Positions 44,691 to 54,284 of a DNA stretch of 64,000 nt are shown here, piece after piece (position 1 is the first letter of the stretch; every line of letters starts with the position of its first letter). A program made the translations under genes and the position numbers. This DNA comes from an archaeon (GTDB taxonomy: Archaea; Thermoproteota; Nitrososphaeria; Nitrososphaerales; Nitrosopumilaceae): the NCBI GenBank assembly GCA_024276695.1, contig JAJRWR010000002.1, positions 1 through 64,000 on the forward strand, in the 5' to 3' direction. The notes under the pieces are model-generated. The model was not told the origin of the DNA, searched no databases, and worked only from the letters and a program-made list of their open reading frames with translations.

Positions 44691-45181
44691 TGAAAGGCAA
44701 CGTCATAAAATATACTCAAGACAATGTTGACACTGACGTCATAATTCCAGGCCAATACCTCAAAATACATGATTATGCAGAACTTGCGACTCATGCAATG
44801 GAGGGATTAGATCCTGATTTCCATTCTAAAGTAAAAGAAGGTGATTTTATTTTGTCTGGTAAGAATTTTGGATGTGGTTCATCTCGTGAACATGCTCCAA
44901 TTGCATTATCTCATTCTGGAATAAAGGCTGTACTCGCATTATCTTTTGCAAGAATTTTTTATCGAAACTCAGTTGATGGAGCGTTTTTGTTGCCTATTGA
45001 AATTGAACAGAATGCATATGATGGAATTTCAGAAGGTGATGAAATTACAATCAATGTATCTTTAAATGAAATTAAAAATATTACCAAAAATCAAACCTAC
45101 AAAATGAAACCTTTTTCAGAAATTATTGGAAAAATAATTACTGCAGGTGGGCTCTTCAAGTATAACCCAGACCAGAATTAA
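44690..45181 (+). CDS. leuD: 3-isopropylmalate dehydratase-type small subunit, archaeal form
   Basis: 163 aa swivelling domain: [20 protein letters not shown], then the signature [20 protein letters not shown] and [17 protein letters not shown]. Pairs with the 43422 large subunit. It ends 1 base before the next large-subunit ATG. Confidence 0.88.
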   Translation: MKGNVIKYTQDNVDTDVIIPGQYLKIHDYAELATHAMEGLDPDFHSKVKEGDFILSGKNFGCGSSREHAPIALSHSGIKAVLALSFARIFYRNSVDGAFLLPIEIEQNAYDGISEGDEITINVSLNEIKNITKNQTYKMKPFSEIIGKIITAGGLFKYNPDQN

Positions 45182-45182
45182 A

Positions 45183-46598
45183 ATGGGAAAAACTCTTTTT
45201 GAAAAAATTTGGGAATCTCACATTGTTGTTGAAAAACAAAACGATCCGTCACTAATTTACATTGATAGACATCTTGTTCACGAAGTAACTTCTCCACAAG
45301 CTTTTGAAGGATTGCGTATGAATAATAGAAAAGTTAGACGTCCTGATCTTACGATTGCTACAATGGATCATAATGTTCCGACAACAGACCGTTCACTTCC
45401 AATCCTAGATCAAACATCTTCTGTACAAATCCAAACTTTGGAAAAAAACTGTAAGGAGTTTGGAATAAAATTATTTGATATTAACAGCCCTAATCAAGGG
45501 ATTGTTCATGTGATTGGCCCTCAATTGGGAATCACATTACCTGGAACTACGATTGTTTGTGGTGATAGTCACACATCAACTCATGGGGCATTTGGAGCTT
45601 TAGCTTTGGGTATTGGGACTAGTGATGTTGAGCATGTTTTGGCATCTCAAACAATATGGTTAGAAAAACCAAAACCTTTTGAAATTAGAGTTGAAGGAAA
45701 AAGGAAAAATCCTCATGCCGTAACTGCCAAAGATATTATTTTATCTATTATCAAAAATATTGGCACTGGTGGGGGTACAGGCACTGTGGTGGAATATCGT
45801 GGTGATGGTATTACTGATCTTTCAATGGAGCAAAGAATGACTATTTGTAATATGTCAATTGAGGCAGGTGCACGTGCAGGTTTGATAGCACCTGATGAAA
45901 AAACTTTTGATTATTTGAGAGGTAGAAAATACACTCCAAAGAACTATGAATCTTTAGTAGATTTTTGGAAAGACCACCTAAAAACTGACAGCGATGCAAA
46001 GTTTGAAAAACAATTTACTTTACATATTGATGATATTGCACCTCAAGTTAGCTGGGGAACCAATCCGGGTATGACATCTGATGTCACTGAATCAATCCCA
46101 TCTCCTGATGAATTTTCTAAAGGTGATTCAAATCAAAAGAAGGGAGCTGAAAAGGCACTTGATTATATGGCTCTAAAACCTGGTACTGCAATTGAAGATA
46201 TCAAAATCGATAGAGTGTTTATTGGTTCATGTACTAATGCAAGATTGGAAGATCTTATTGAAGCATCCAAAGTAATCAAGGGACAAAAAATTTCACCAAA
46301 TGTTCAAGCTATGGTAGTTCCTGGTTCTCACATGGTAAAAAAACAGGCCGAAGAAATGGGGTTGGATAAAATTTTTATTAATGCTAATTTCGAATGGAGA
46401 GAAGCTGGATGTAGTATGTGTCTTGGAATGAATCCTGATATTTTATCTCCTGGTGAGCGTTGTGCAAGTACATCTAATAGAAACTTTGAAGGTAGACAAG
46501 GAACTGGTGGAAGAACTCACTTGGTAAGTCCTGTAATGGCAGCAGCTGCTGCTATCAAAGGACATTTTGTAGATGTTAGGAAGATGGATTTGAGTTAG
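45183..46598 (+). CDS. leuC: 3-isopropylmalate dehydratase large subunit, bacterial form
   Basis: 471 aa from ATG 45183 ([15 protein letters not shown]); the open frame from 45147 overlaps the upstream gene and adds 12 unlikely residues. It has the bacterial LeuC features: [49 protein letters not shown], Fe-S Cys in [13 protein letters not shown] and [10 protein letters not shown]. The second step of leucine synthesis. It looks like a xenologue beside the archaeal pair. Confidence 0.92.
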   Translation: MGKTLFEKIWESHIVVEKQNDPSLIYIDRHLVHEVTSPQAFEGLRMNNRKVRRPDLTIATMDHNVPTTDRSLPILDQTSSVQIQTLEKNCKEFGIKLFDINSPNQGIVHVIGPQLGITLPGTTIVCGDSHTSTHGAFGALALGIGTSDVEHVLASQTIWLEKPKPFEIRVEGKRKNPHAVTAKDIILSIIKNIGTGGGTGTVVEYRGDGITDLSMEQRMTICNMSIEAGARAGLIAPDEKTFDYLRGRKYTPKNYESLVDFWKDHLKTDSDAKFEKQFTLHIDDIAPQVSWGTNPGMTSDVTESIPSPDEFSKGDSNQKKGAEKALDYMALKPGTAIEDIKIDRVFIGSCTNARLEDLIEASKVIKGQKISPNVQAMVVPGSHMVKKQAEEMGLDKIFINANFEWREAGCSMCLGMNPDILSPGERCASTSNRNFEGRQGTGGRTHLVSPVMAAAAAIKGHFVDVRKMDLS

Positions 46599-46599
46599 C

Positions 46600-47184
46600 A
46601 TGGAACCATTCAAATCTGTTTCAAGCATTGTCACTCCTCTTGATAAGGTAAATGTGGATACTGATCAAATTGTTCCAAAACAATTCTTGAAACTAGTTCA
46701 AAAATCTGGATTTGGAAAATTCTTGTTTTTTAACTGGAGATTTGATGAGAATGAGAATAAAAAATCTGATTTTATTTTAAATGATCCAAAATACAAAAAT
46801 TCACAAATTCTTGTGACTGGCGATAATTTTGGCTGTGGTTCTAGTCGTGAACATGCGGTTTCGGCCCTACTTGATTATGGTTTTTCTGTAATTATTGCAC
46901 CTTCATTTGCAGATATTTTTTTGAGTAATTGTTTCAAAAACGGCATTTTACCAATTACCTTAGATCAACAACTCGTAGAAAAATTGCAGCAAGAAAATGG
47001 TGCGATTAATGTGGATTTGGAAAATCAAATTATCAAAACTCCTTCTGAGGAAATATCTTTTGGAATTGATTCTTACAAGAAAAAAATTCTCTTAGAGGGA
47101 CTGGATGATATTGCACAAACTTTTCAATACGAAGATAAGATTTTAGAATTTGAAAAAGAATCTAAACTCCCATCTGTTTTATAA
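46600..47184 (+). CDS. leuD: 3-isopropylmalate dehydratase small subunit, bacterial form
   Basis: 194 aa: DKVNVDTDQIVPKQFLKLV, FLFFNWRFDENE, and the signature [20 protein letters not shown] then FADIFLSNCFKNGILP. Length and motifs match bacterial LeuD. One base after its large subunit. The 3' end overlaps the convergent nucleotidyltransferase by 23 bases. Confidence 0.92.
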   Translation: MEPFKSVSSIVTPLDKVNVDTDQIVPKQFLKLVQKSGFGKFLFFNWRFDENENKKSDFILNDPKYKNSQILVTGDNFGCGSSREHAVSALLDYGFSVIIAPSFADIFLSNCFKNGILPITLDQQLVEKLQQENGAINVDLENQIIKTPSEEISFGIDSYKKKILLEGLDDIAQTFQYEDKILEFEKESKLPSVL

Positions 47185-47881
47185 TCTTCTTTACTGTTTT
47201 TTCATTTCTTTCTAAAACCGTTGGTGATTCTACATCTATCCATTCATTATCCCCAATATCAAAGGCACTAATTTTTCCTTCTTTTGATAATTGCTGTAAA
47301 ATATCATATGACAAATTGATCTCTTTTTGCTTTTGTTTTACTTTGATTCTTTTAATTATGTCTTTTCCAAGCATATAGATTCCTAAACATTCTGATAGTT
47401 GTAATTCCATTACTGGTTTTTCTTTAAATTCTTTTATGATTCCATTTTCCACTTTTGCAAACCCTGTTTCTTCCTTTCTTTTAGTTCTAGTTGTAATACA
47501 TGCTGAACTGTTTTTCTCCCTGAATGTCTCTCTCATTTTTTTAAGATCTATTGCACATAAATTATCTACAAACCATAATACAAATTCAGATTCATTTTTG
47601 AGTCTATTTGCAACGTGTAATAGGTCCCCCCCAGTTCCACTTTGTGAATCTTGAACAAAAGTGATGTTTTTTTGTTTTTGATAATAATTTTTAATTTGCC
47701 CGCCCAATCCTTCAAAATCTGAAATAATGATAATTTCATTTACAAAACTAAATGATTTTAGATATTTTATGACATAATCAATCATAGGTTTGCCATTGAT
47801 TGGAGTCATGGCTTTTGGAAAATATTCAGTATATGGTTTGCCTCTAGTTCCTTTACCTCCTGCAAGAATTACAGCCTTCAC
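47162..47881 (-). CDS. Sugar-phosphate nucleotidyltransferase
   Basis: 239 aa Rossmann-type NTP transferase. Signature KAVILAGGKGTRGKPYTEYF, PKAMTPINGKPMIDYVIKY, a metal-binding Asp in LWFVDNLCAID, and TGFAKVENGIIKEFKEKP. It makes an NDP-sugar (glucose-1-phosphate thymidylyl- or uridylyltransferase type) for glycan synthesis. It follows uS9 by 3 bases, so it is transcribed with the ribosomal genes. Confidence 0.82.
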   Translation of the reverse strand: MKAVILAGGKGTRGKPYTEYFPKAMTPINGKPMIDYVIKYLKSFSFVNEIIIISDFEGLGGQIKNYYQKQKNITFVQDSQSGTGGDLLHVANRLKNESEFVLWFVDNLCAIDLKKMRETFREKNSSACITTRTKRKEETGFAKVENGIIKEFKEKPVMELQLSECLGIYMLGKDIIKRIKVKQKQKEINLSYDILQQLSKEGKISAFDIGDNEWIDVESPTVLERNEKTVKKIIKQMGV

Positions 47882-47884
47882 AGC

Positions 47885-48334
47885 CTAACGGTATGATTTC
47901 TGCTTTCTTCTTCTTGCACCAGGTCCGCCAAATTTTTTTGGTTCTTTTCTTCTGGCATCTCCACTGACTAGGTATTTATCAAAATCAGTGATTCGTTTTC
48001 TAAGGTCTTCTCTAGTTGATTTTGGAAAAGGATGATCTTTTGGTTCTTTTTTGGATTTTGTCCATCCTGTTAATGCTCTTGAAATTCCAGTTGCAATTGC
48101 ACTGGCTTGACCCATGAATCCTCCACCTCTAACTCTTACAGAAATATCAATTTTATCTCTCAAATCCCCTGTAATTTCTATTGGTGCTAGAATAACTTCA
48201 CGTGCTGTTTCTTGTGGGATCATTTCTACTGGAACATTGTTAATTCTGATTTTACCTTTTCCTTTGGTAATGTAAACATGTGCACTAGCTGTTTTTCTTG
48301 TTGCGAAATAGATTTCAGTTTTTGGAGTTGTCAT
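47885..48334 (-). CDS. rps9: Ribosomal protein uS9
   Basis: 149 aa: ATRKTASAHVYITKGKGKIR at the start, the VRGGGFMGQASAIATGISRAL core, and the basic tail ending RRRKQKSYR that reaches the P-site tRNA. ATG overlaps the uL13 stop. Confidence 0.96.
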   Translation of the reverse strand: MTTPKTEIYFATRKTASAHVYITKGKGKIRINNVPVEMIPQETAREVILAPIEITGDLRDKIDISVRVRGGGFMGQASAIATGISRALTGWTKSKKEPKDHPFPKSTREDLRKRITDFDKYLVSGDARRKEPKKFGGPGARRRKQKSYR

Positions 48335-48840
48335 TCAGTCCACCCTACTACTCTACATAATTCCCCAAGTACCGTATAGTTTGATGGAGTTTTTCTGATT
48401 TTAGCTTTTTCAAATTGGATTTTTCCAAGCGATTTAATTTCTTTAGGTGAACCAATGTATGTTCTAAGTCTTTGATGTGCTTCTTTTCCTGATGGTTTTC
48501 TATCATATGGCAACATTTGACGAATCATTTTTGCCATTACTGTATCTGGTCTTCTGTAGTGGACAGGTCCATGTTTGTAGTTTATGATACTGTTAATTTC
48601 TAAAAATTCCCTATATTCTTTAATTTGATTACTTCTGGTTCCACTCATCATAATTTTTTCACAATTAATTACTGATACTCTGTTTCCTTGCATCAATAAT
48701 TTTGCAACATTTGATGCTAGTCTTCCTGCAATGTGATCAGTTGCATCTACAACAATTGGTCTGTCTGTTCTAACAACCACTTCTTGTTTAGAAGTATTTG
48801 AATTTCTCCCAGCAGGTCTGTTAATTCTCCCATTAGCCAA
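48331..48840 (-). CDS. rpl13: Ribosomal protein uL13
   Basis: 169 aa, with VVDATDHIAGRLASNVAKLL, GPVHYRRPDTVMAKMIRQML and PYDRKPSGKEAHQRLRTYIG, all characteristic. It overlaps both neighbours in the Rpo3-eL18-uL13-uS9 operon. The Asn/Ser-rich N-terminus is a lineage extension. Confidence 0.96.
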   Translation of the reverse strand: MANGRINRPAGRNSNTSKQEVVVRTDRPIVVDATDHIAGRLASNVAKLLMQGNRVSVINCEKIMMSGTRSNQIKEYREFLEINSIINYKHGPVHYRRPDTVMAKMIRQMLPYDRKPSGKEAHQRLRTYIGSPKEIKSLGKIQFEKAKIRKTPSNYTVLGELCRVVGWTE

Positions 48841-49180
48841 GTAGAACTACTCCTTTACCAGTTGGGTTTTGTTCAATCAAATCTGAATGGGTGATAATTT
48901 TTCCACCTTTTTCAATAATTTTATTTGCGGCAGAATTTGAAATTGAAAATGAAAATAATGTAATTTTGTGAGAAATACTACCTGTTCCAAGTACTTTTCC
49001 TGGGAATACTACAATGTCATTTTCCTTTGTTAGTTGACCAATTCTATTCAAGTTAAGATCCCTTCTTGCTATAGATGGTTTTAATGCATATTCTGCTAGT
49101 TTTGCCCAAATTGGAGCATCATTCTTAGTTGATGCCTTTTTTAGATCTTTGGCCATGTGTATAACGACTTGATTAGTCAT
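48833..49180 (-). CDS. rpl18e: Ribosomal protein eL18
   Basis: 115 aa: IWAKLAEYALKPSIARRDLN, LNRIGQLTKENDIVVFPGKV and a closing NPTGKGVVLLG. An internal ATG (49156) is an alternative start. Second gene of the operon. Confidence 0.94.
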   Translation of the reverse strand: MTNQVVIHMAKDLKKASTKNDAPIWAKLAEYALKPSIARRDLNLNRIGQLTKENDIVVFPGKVLGTGSISHKITLFSFSISNSAANKIIEKGGKIITHSDLIEQNPTGKGVVLLG

Positions 49181-49225
49181 GTGAATAATGCGGTTTGAAA
49201 CCCAAATATAATGTCTATGCTTGAA

Positions 49226-49864
49226 TTATGCTTCGACTTGATCAATCATTTCTTTAAATTGACCTATTCTACTACTCACTTCGTCTACTCCCGAAATAAT
49301 GATTTGTTCAGGTTTTAATGAGCCGGTTGATTCTACTGTTAGAACTTTGACATCTACTTTATCAGTATCTGTAAGTGTTGAAATGTTTGCAGAATTCCAT
49401 TTAGCATGCTCTGTTCCACGTCCTAGTCTTGCATAGCATTCTATTTTGATTCTTTGTCCTGGTGCTAGTTGGACTATGGGAATTTTATCTGAAGTTGGCT
49501 TGATTGAATCATCTTCAGAGGATAATTCATCTGATAGTAATGTTCTAGTGACCTCTGAATCTCTTGAATCTAAAACTAGCATTACTTTACAATTTGAACA
49601 TCCTGTTTCACTTTGACATTCGCATTTGGATGGTTCATTAAATCTGTGCAAATCAGTTGTTATTGGGATTAGTCCTAATCTGTGTGCCAAACCTTCATCT
49701 GGTAAAACTGAAGAATTTTCAATAATGTCAACTGTGTCAATTGCAAAAACTGGTACACCATTTAGACATACACGTCTCAGTGCATTTGCATATTGTATTG
49801 GAATGCCCTTTAATTTTACAGATATTTTCTGATCATCTTTACTAATTACTTCTAAGGATGACAA
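49226..49864 (-). CDS. rpoD: DNA-directed RNA polymerase subunit D (Rpo3)
   Basis: 212 aa: alpha-like assembly subunit. KLKGIPIQYANALRRVCLNG and the insertion domain with CECQSETGCSNC, whose Cys set could hold an Fe-S cluster as in several archaeal Rpo3 proteins; RIKIECYARLGRGTEHAKW follows. It heads the operon with eL18, uL13 and uS9. Rpo10 and Rpo6, often at the end of this operon in other archaea, are not here. Confidence 0.96.
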   Translation of the reverse strand: MSSLEVISKDDQKISVKLKGIPIQYANALRRVCLNGVPVFAIDTVDIIENSSVLPDEGLAHRLGLIPITTDLHRFNEPSKCECQSETGCSNCKVMLVLDSRDSEVTRTLLSDELSSEDDSIKPTSDKIPIVQLAPGQRIKIECYARLGRGTEHAKWNSANISTLTDTDKVDVKVLTVESTGSLKPEQIIISGVDEVSSRIGQFKEMIDQVEA

Positions 49865-49992
49865 TGAGCAAAATCTTCAAAATCCACATAAAAATCTAGC
49901 TGGTTTTAGGCATAATGGAAACAATGTCTTTTTATTTTGATTTGTATCATTTCTCTAGATATGCTTAAGTTCACAATATGCCTATCTGATTT

Positions 49993-50352
49993 ATGGATTT
50001 TGACAAGTTGTTTGCAGATGTCCTGAAGGTTGATTCTAATATTCGTTATGCTGCAATTCAAAATAATGCTGGTAAGATAATTACTGGGGGTTTTCGAGAA
50101 AACGTCAACCCAATTTTAAATGATGAGGATCTACAAATGATGCACTATTATGCATCTCAGAGATGGCAAACCCGAAAAAACATTGAACATAAACTTGGAT
50201 CTGTAAAATATGCGCTGGCAGAATATGATGAAATTAAAAGGATTTCATTTCCAATTGATGAAAAACACTTGCTAATGGTTACAACTGAATTAAATACAAA
50301 TCATACCAATATCATTTCTAAAATTCTTGAATTAATTGATCATTCAAAATAG
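49993..50352 (+). CDS. Small roadblock-like/DUF-type conserved protein
   Basis: 119 aa. The alternating pattern IRYAAIQNNAGKIITGGF, a helical hinge with LQMMHYYASQRW, then YALAEYDEIKRISFPI and HLLMVTTELNTNH is a sensor-like alpha/beta fold reminiscent of roadblock/LC7 domains. Proteins like this recur in Nitrososphaerota. Function unknown. Confidence 0.6.
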   Translation: MDFDKLFADVLKVDSNIRYAAIQNNAGKIITGGFRENVNPILNDEDLQMMHYYASQRWQTRKNIEHKLGSVKYALAEYDEIKRISFPIDEKHLLMVTTELNTNHTNIISKILELIDHSK

Positions 50353-50430
50353 TCAAAGTCATCAAAATAGTATTACTGTCTACATTATGTTAGTACAGAT
50401 AAATAGCAAATCCTCCTACCAATTTTAGAA

Positions 50431-51117
50431 ATGGCTGATGTAACACTAGTGCGCTATTCATTTGAAGGCGAAAAATTTGAAATCATGGTAAAACCAGATC
50501 CTGCATTAGAATACAAGATGGGAAAGAAAAAAGACCTCTCTGCAGTTCTAGTTTCTGATGAAATTTACACTGATTCTGGTAAAGGTACTCGACCATCATC
50601 AGAAAAACTACTCAAAGCTTTCAAAACTGAAGACCAAACTGAGATTGCAGAAATTATCATGCAAAATGGTGATCTTAATCTTACAACTGATCAAAGACGA
50701 AAAATGGTAGAAGATAAGAAAAAACAAATTATTACATTTATCGCAAAGACCTATGTGGATCCTAAAACTCACTTGCCTCATCCTCCATTGAGAATTGAAC
50801 AAGCAATGAAAGATGGTAGAATTTCAATTGATCCTCAAAAAAATACTGAAGAGCAGGTAAAAGATATTGTTGAGAAATTACGTTCAATCATTGCCCTAAA
50901 AACAGAAAGCCTACAATTAGAAATTACAATTCCTGCACAGTTTGCATCACAATCATATTCTGTATTAAAGTCTGTAGGTTCTCTAAAATCTGAAGAATGG
51001 CAAAATAATGGTTCACTAAAAGCAATACTTGAAATACCCGCTGCAGCAAGGCCAAATGTGATAGACAGATTAGGTTCTATAACGAAGGGTTCAGCTACAG
51101 TAGAGGTAGTTCAATAA
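50431..51117 (+). CDS. Ribosome maturation protein SBDS (Sdo1)
   Basis: 228 aa. FEIMVKPDPALEYKMGKKKD, TDSGKGTRPSSEKLLKAFKT and RIEQAMKDGRISIDP mark the three SBDS domains. Removes the anti-association factor aIF6 from the 50S subunit together with EF-2. First gene of the exosome operon; the stop overlaps the rrp4 ATG by one base. Confidence 0.95.
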   Translation: MADVTLVRYSFEGEKFEIMVKPDPALEYKMGKKKDLSAVLVSDEIYTDSGKGTRPSSEKLLKAFKTEDQTEIAEIIMQNGDLNLTTDQRRKMVEDKKKQIITFIAKTYVDPKTHLPHPPLRIEQAMKDGRISIDPQKNTEEQVKDIVEKLRSIIALKTESLQLEITIPAQFASQSYSVLKSVGSLKSEEWQNNGSLKAILEIPAAARPNVIDRLGSITKGSATVEVVQ

Positions 51118-51800
51118 TGGATAATAAGAGAAAATACGTTATTCCGGGCGATGTAATAACTACAGGACCATTTAGACCTGAACAAAATGTAATTTTAGAA
51201 GGAGAAAAGATAATTTCCACGTCTATAGGTATTTCTGAAATTTATGACGACTCTGTTAGAGTAATTCCGTTAACTGGAAAATATATTCCAAAAATTAACG
51301 ATTTAGTAATTGGTAAAGTTATTTCTCACACATCGCTATCTTGGGAATTAGATATCAATTCATGTTATGTTGGATTTTTGCCTGCTCAGGATGTCTTTGG
51401 ACGAGATTTTTCTGCTCATGCAGATGAACTATCCTCCAAACTAAAAACTGGTGACTTGGTGGCTGCAAGAATAGCTAATTTTGATAGAACAAGAGATCCA
51501 CTAGTAACGATTTCTGATAGAGATTTAGGTGCAATTGACTCTGGTGACTTGATAAAAATCTCTCCTAGTAAAGTTCCAAGATTAATTGGAAAGCGTGGAA
51601 GTATGATTCAGATGATTGAAATGGCAACTAATGCTGCTGTGACTATCGGACAGAATGGCTGGGTAGTTGTTTCATGTGAGACTCCCGAGGGATTATTAAA
51701 GGCTAAAAAAGCAATTGAAATGATTAATGCAAAAGCACATGTTGCTAATTTGACTGATCAAGTGAAAGAAATGCTAGAAATAAAGGATAACGAATCATAA
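51117..51800 (+). CDS. rrp4: Exosome RNA-binding subunit Rrp4
   Basis: 227 aa cap subunit of the archaeal exosome. N-terminal domain (YVIPGDVITTGPFRPEQNVI), S1 domain (VIGKVISHTSLSWELDINS) and KH domain (KVPRLIGKRGSMIQMIEMAT). One-base overlaps with SBDS and rrp41. Confidence 0.96.
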   Translation: MDNKRKYVIPGDVITTGPFRPEQNVILEGEKIISTSIGISEIYDDSVRVIPLTGKYIPKINDLVIGKVISHTSLSWELDINSCYVGFLPAQDVFGRDFSAHADELSSKLKTGDLVAARIANFDRTRDPLVTISDRDLGAIDSGDLIKISPSKVPRLIGKRGSMIQMIEMATNAAVTIGQNGWVVVSCETPEGLLKAKKAIEMINAKAHVANLTDQVKEMLEIKDNES

Positions 51801-52534
51801 TGGGCGGAAGAGACGCAACAATGGTCCTCTTGGATGAGAATGGTATTCGTTGTGATGGACGTAAAGTAGACGAAACACGACGAATCATGATTAGAGCCGG
51901 TGGACTAAAAAACGCTGATGGTTCTGCTTACATTGAATTTGGTGATAACAAAATTTTGGTCGGAATTTTTGGTCCAAGAGATGTACACCCAAAACACATG
52001 TCAAATACTGATACTGGAATTTTAAGAGTTAGATATCATATGGAACCATTTTCTGTTGGTGAGAGAAAAAATCCTGCACCTTCAAGAAGAGAAATTGAAA
52101 TTTCCAAAGTAATCAAAGAAGCCCTTGAACCTGCAGTAATGTTAGAAAAATTCCCAAGAACTGCAGTTGATGTATTTATTGAAGTTTTACAAGCTGATGG
52201 TGGAACTCGTTGCGCTGCACTTACTGCAGCATCTGTTGCATTAGCTGATGCAGGTATTCCGATGAAAGATATGGTTGCAGCAGTTGCAGCAGGAAAAGTT
52301 GCAGATACTATAATTCTTGATGTTAACAATGAAGAAGATCAAGCTGGTCAAGCAGATATGCCAATAGGTTACATGCCAAGTCTTGATAAAATTACATTAT
52401 TACAATTAGATGGAGTTTTAACTCCTGAAGAATACAAAAAATGTGTTGACGTCGGAGTAAAAGGTTGTAAGGTTGTTTACGAATTACAAAAGAAAGCACT
52501 TAAAGACAAATACTTTGGAAATGGAGAAGACTAA
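51800..52534 (+). CDS. rrp41: Exosome phosphorolytic subunit Rrp41
   Basis: 244 aa RNase PH-type catalytic subunit that degrades RNA 3' to 5' with phosphate. Conserved GIRCDGRKVDETRRIMIRAG, FGPRDVHPKH, VLQADGGTRCAALTAASVAL and EEDQAGQADMPIGYM with the catalytic Asp. Forms a hexamer with Rrp42. Confidence 0.96.
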   Translation: MGGRDATMVLLDENGIRCDGRKVDETRRIMIRAGGLKNADGSAYIEFGDNKILVGIFGPRDVHPKHMSNTDTGILRVRYHMEPFSVGERKNPAPSRREIEISKVIKEALEPAVMLEKFPRTAVDVFIEVLQADGGTRCAALTAASVALADAGIPMKDMVAAVAAGKVADTIILDVNNEEDQAGQADMPIGYMPSLDKITLLQLDGVLTPEEYKKCVDVGVKGCKVVYELQKKALKDKYFGNGED

Positions 52535-52536
52535 AA

Positions 52537-53355
52537 TTGACATCTGTTTCTGTTCTTGATGAATTAAAGAAAGCACAAATCCTTGAATTATTAGAACAAG
52601 GAAAAAGAGTTGATGGACGTGCACTTGATGAATCCCGTGAAATCAAAATTGAAACTAATGCAATTCCAAAAGCTAACGGTTCAGCAAGAGTCTATCTTGG
52701 TGAAACTGAAGTTATTTGTGGTGTAAAAATTCAACCTGATAGACCTTTCCCAGATACTGGTGACAGAGGTCTTTTTATTTGCACTGCTGAATTATTGCCA
52801 CTTTCTCATCCAACTGTTGAAACTGGTCCTCCACAACCACATGTAATTGAATTGGCAAGAGTTGTTGATAGGGGAATTAGAGAAAGTCACATGATTGACG
52901 TTTCTCAATTAGTCATTGAAAAAGACAAATCTGTAATTGGTGTCTTTGCTGATAATGTAGTAGTTGATTACGATGGAAATCTATTTGATGCATGTTCTTA
53001 TGCTGCAACAGCTGCATTGCTCACATCCACGACTCCAAAATGGAATTGGGTTGATGATAAACCAACACTGGTAGAAGGTGATGAAACTGCTTTACCAATA
53101 TCCACAATACCTGTTTCTATAACAATGGGAAAAATTGGAAATCATATAGTCGTTGATCCAAATGGGGATGAATGGGCTAGTATGGATGCTCGTATTACAA
53201 TCACAAGTGATTCTGATGGCAATATTTGTGCTTTACAAAAAGGTGGCAGTGATGGATTTACTCAGGATGAAATTAGTCAATGTGGTGAAATCTCTGTACG
53301 TGTAGGTGCAAAAATAAGAGAAAAATTAAAAGAAGCTCAAAAAGGTAGTCAATAA
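52537..53355 (+). CDS. rrp42: Exosome subunit Rrp42
   Basis: 272 aa from TTG 52537. RNase PH fold lacking the catalytic Asp: KRVDGRALDESREIKIETNA, GVKIQPDRPFPDTGDRG, VIEKDKSVIGVFADNVVVDY and YAATAALLTSTTPKW. It needs Rrp41 for the active site. Two bases after rrp41. Confidence 0.96.
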   Translation: MTSVSVLDELKKAQILELLEQGKRVDGRALDESREIKIETNAIPKANGSARVYLGETEVICGVKIQPDRPFPDTGDRGLFICTAELLPLSHPTVETGPPQPHVIELARVVDRGIRESHMIDVSQLVIEKDKSVIGVFADNVVVDYDGNLFDACSYAATAALLTSTTPKWNWVDDKPTLVEGDETALPISTIPVSITMGKIGNHIVVDPNGDEWASMDARITITSDSDGNICALQKGGSDGFTQDEISQCGEISVRVGAKIREKLKEAQKGSQ

Positions 53356-53356
53356 A

Positions 53357-53578
53357 ATGGTCAAACACTCAAGAGCAAAAAAATCTCTTAAAGGACTAGG
53401 TGCTCGTTACGGAATTAAACTTAGAAAACAATATTCAAAAGTCCATTTTACTTTAAAAGAAAAAAGAACTTGTCCTGAGTGTGGCTCACAAAACTTTGGA
53501 CGTGATGCCGTAGGAATTTGGTCTTGTAAAAAATGCAGCTATAAAGTAGCCGGAACTGCATATGACGTTAAACTTTAG
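53357..53578 (+). CDS. rpl37ae: Ribosomal protein eL43 (L37Ae)
   Basis: 73 aa: basic start SLKGLGARYGIKLRKQYSK, then a zinc ribbon (CPECGSQNFGRDAVGIWSCK, KCSYKVAGTAYD). One base after rrp42; the 3' end overlaps the Pcc1-like ATG by 17 bases. Confidence 0.94.
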   Translation: MVKHSRAKKSLKGLGARYGIKLRKQYSKVHFTLKEKRTCPECGSQNFGRDAVGIWSCKKCSYKVAGTAYDVKL

Positions 53579-53807
53579 TGCAAAAATCACCGTCGATGCA
53601 GAAGACAAGTCAAAAGCAATTTTTGATTCTGTAAATACCGATAATGAATTTTATCCAGAAAATCCTGTAAAAACCCAGATAACTTTTGATGAAAAAATTA
53701 CCATTTCAGTTGAAACTGATCAATTATCTCATCTTAGAGCAAACCTGAATTCCACACTTCGATTAATTCAGGCCAGCTATGATTCAATAGAATCGGTAAA
53801 GATATAA
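53562..53807 (+). CDS. pcc1: KEOPS subunit Pcc1-like
   Basis: 81 aa. Alternating pattern FSAKITVDAEDKSKAIFDSV, KTQITFDEKITISVETDQLS and HLRANLNSTLRLIQASYDSI is the Pcc1 dimer fold. KEOPS makes t6A37 in tRNA. Its place between eL43 and prefoldin is a known archaeal arrangement. Confidence 0.85.
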   Translation: MTLNFSAKITVDAEDKSKAIFDSVNTDNEFYPENPVKTQITFDEKITISVETDQLSHLRANLNSTLRLIQASYDSIESVKI

Positions 53808-53830
53808 TGAAACAAATTTTGTGATTACGT

Positions 53831-54232
53831 ATGTCAGCAGGACAAATGCCACCATGGCTTCAAGAACAAATTATGAAAATGCAACAATCTCAACAAAATC
53901 TTCAATCAGTAATGACTCAAAAGCAACATCTTGATATTGAAAAAACAGAAACTGAAAAAGCTCTTGAAGAATTAAGAAAAATTGCTGATGGTGATGCTGT
54001 CTTTAAACAAGCTGGTACAGTTTTGATTAAATCAAAAAAACAGGAATTGATTGATGAATTAGAAGAACGAATTGAGATGAGAAAAACTCGTGCAACTGTT
54101 CTTGAAAAACAAGAAACACGTCTAAAAGACTCTCTCAAAGAGCAAGAAGCAAAAATTACCGAAATGATGAAAGGTGGTTCTGCAAATGCACCTCCAAATT
54201 CTCCGCCTGTTGAAGATAATCCTAGAAAATAA
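53831..54232 (+). CDS. pfdB: Prefoldin beta subunit
   Basis: 133 aa coiled-coil chaperone subunit: PPWLQEQIMKMQQSQQNLQS, KTETEKALEELRKIADGDAV, FKQAGTVLIKSKKQELIDEL and a second long helix. Two coiled-coil arms joined by a beta hairpin hand unfolded chains to the thermosome. Confidence 0.93.
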   Translation: MSAGQMPPWLQEQIMKMQQSQQNLQSVMTQKQHLDIEKTETEKALEELRKIADGDAVFKQAGTVLIKSKKQELIDELEERIEMRKTRATVLEKQETRLKDSLKEQEAKITEMMKGGSANAPPNSPPVEDNPRK

Positions 54233-54284
54233 TTTCTTACGCCAATTTCATATAAGATATTAACAATCTTTACAAACACTATTT

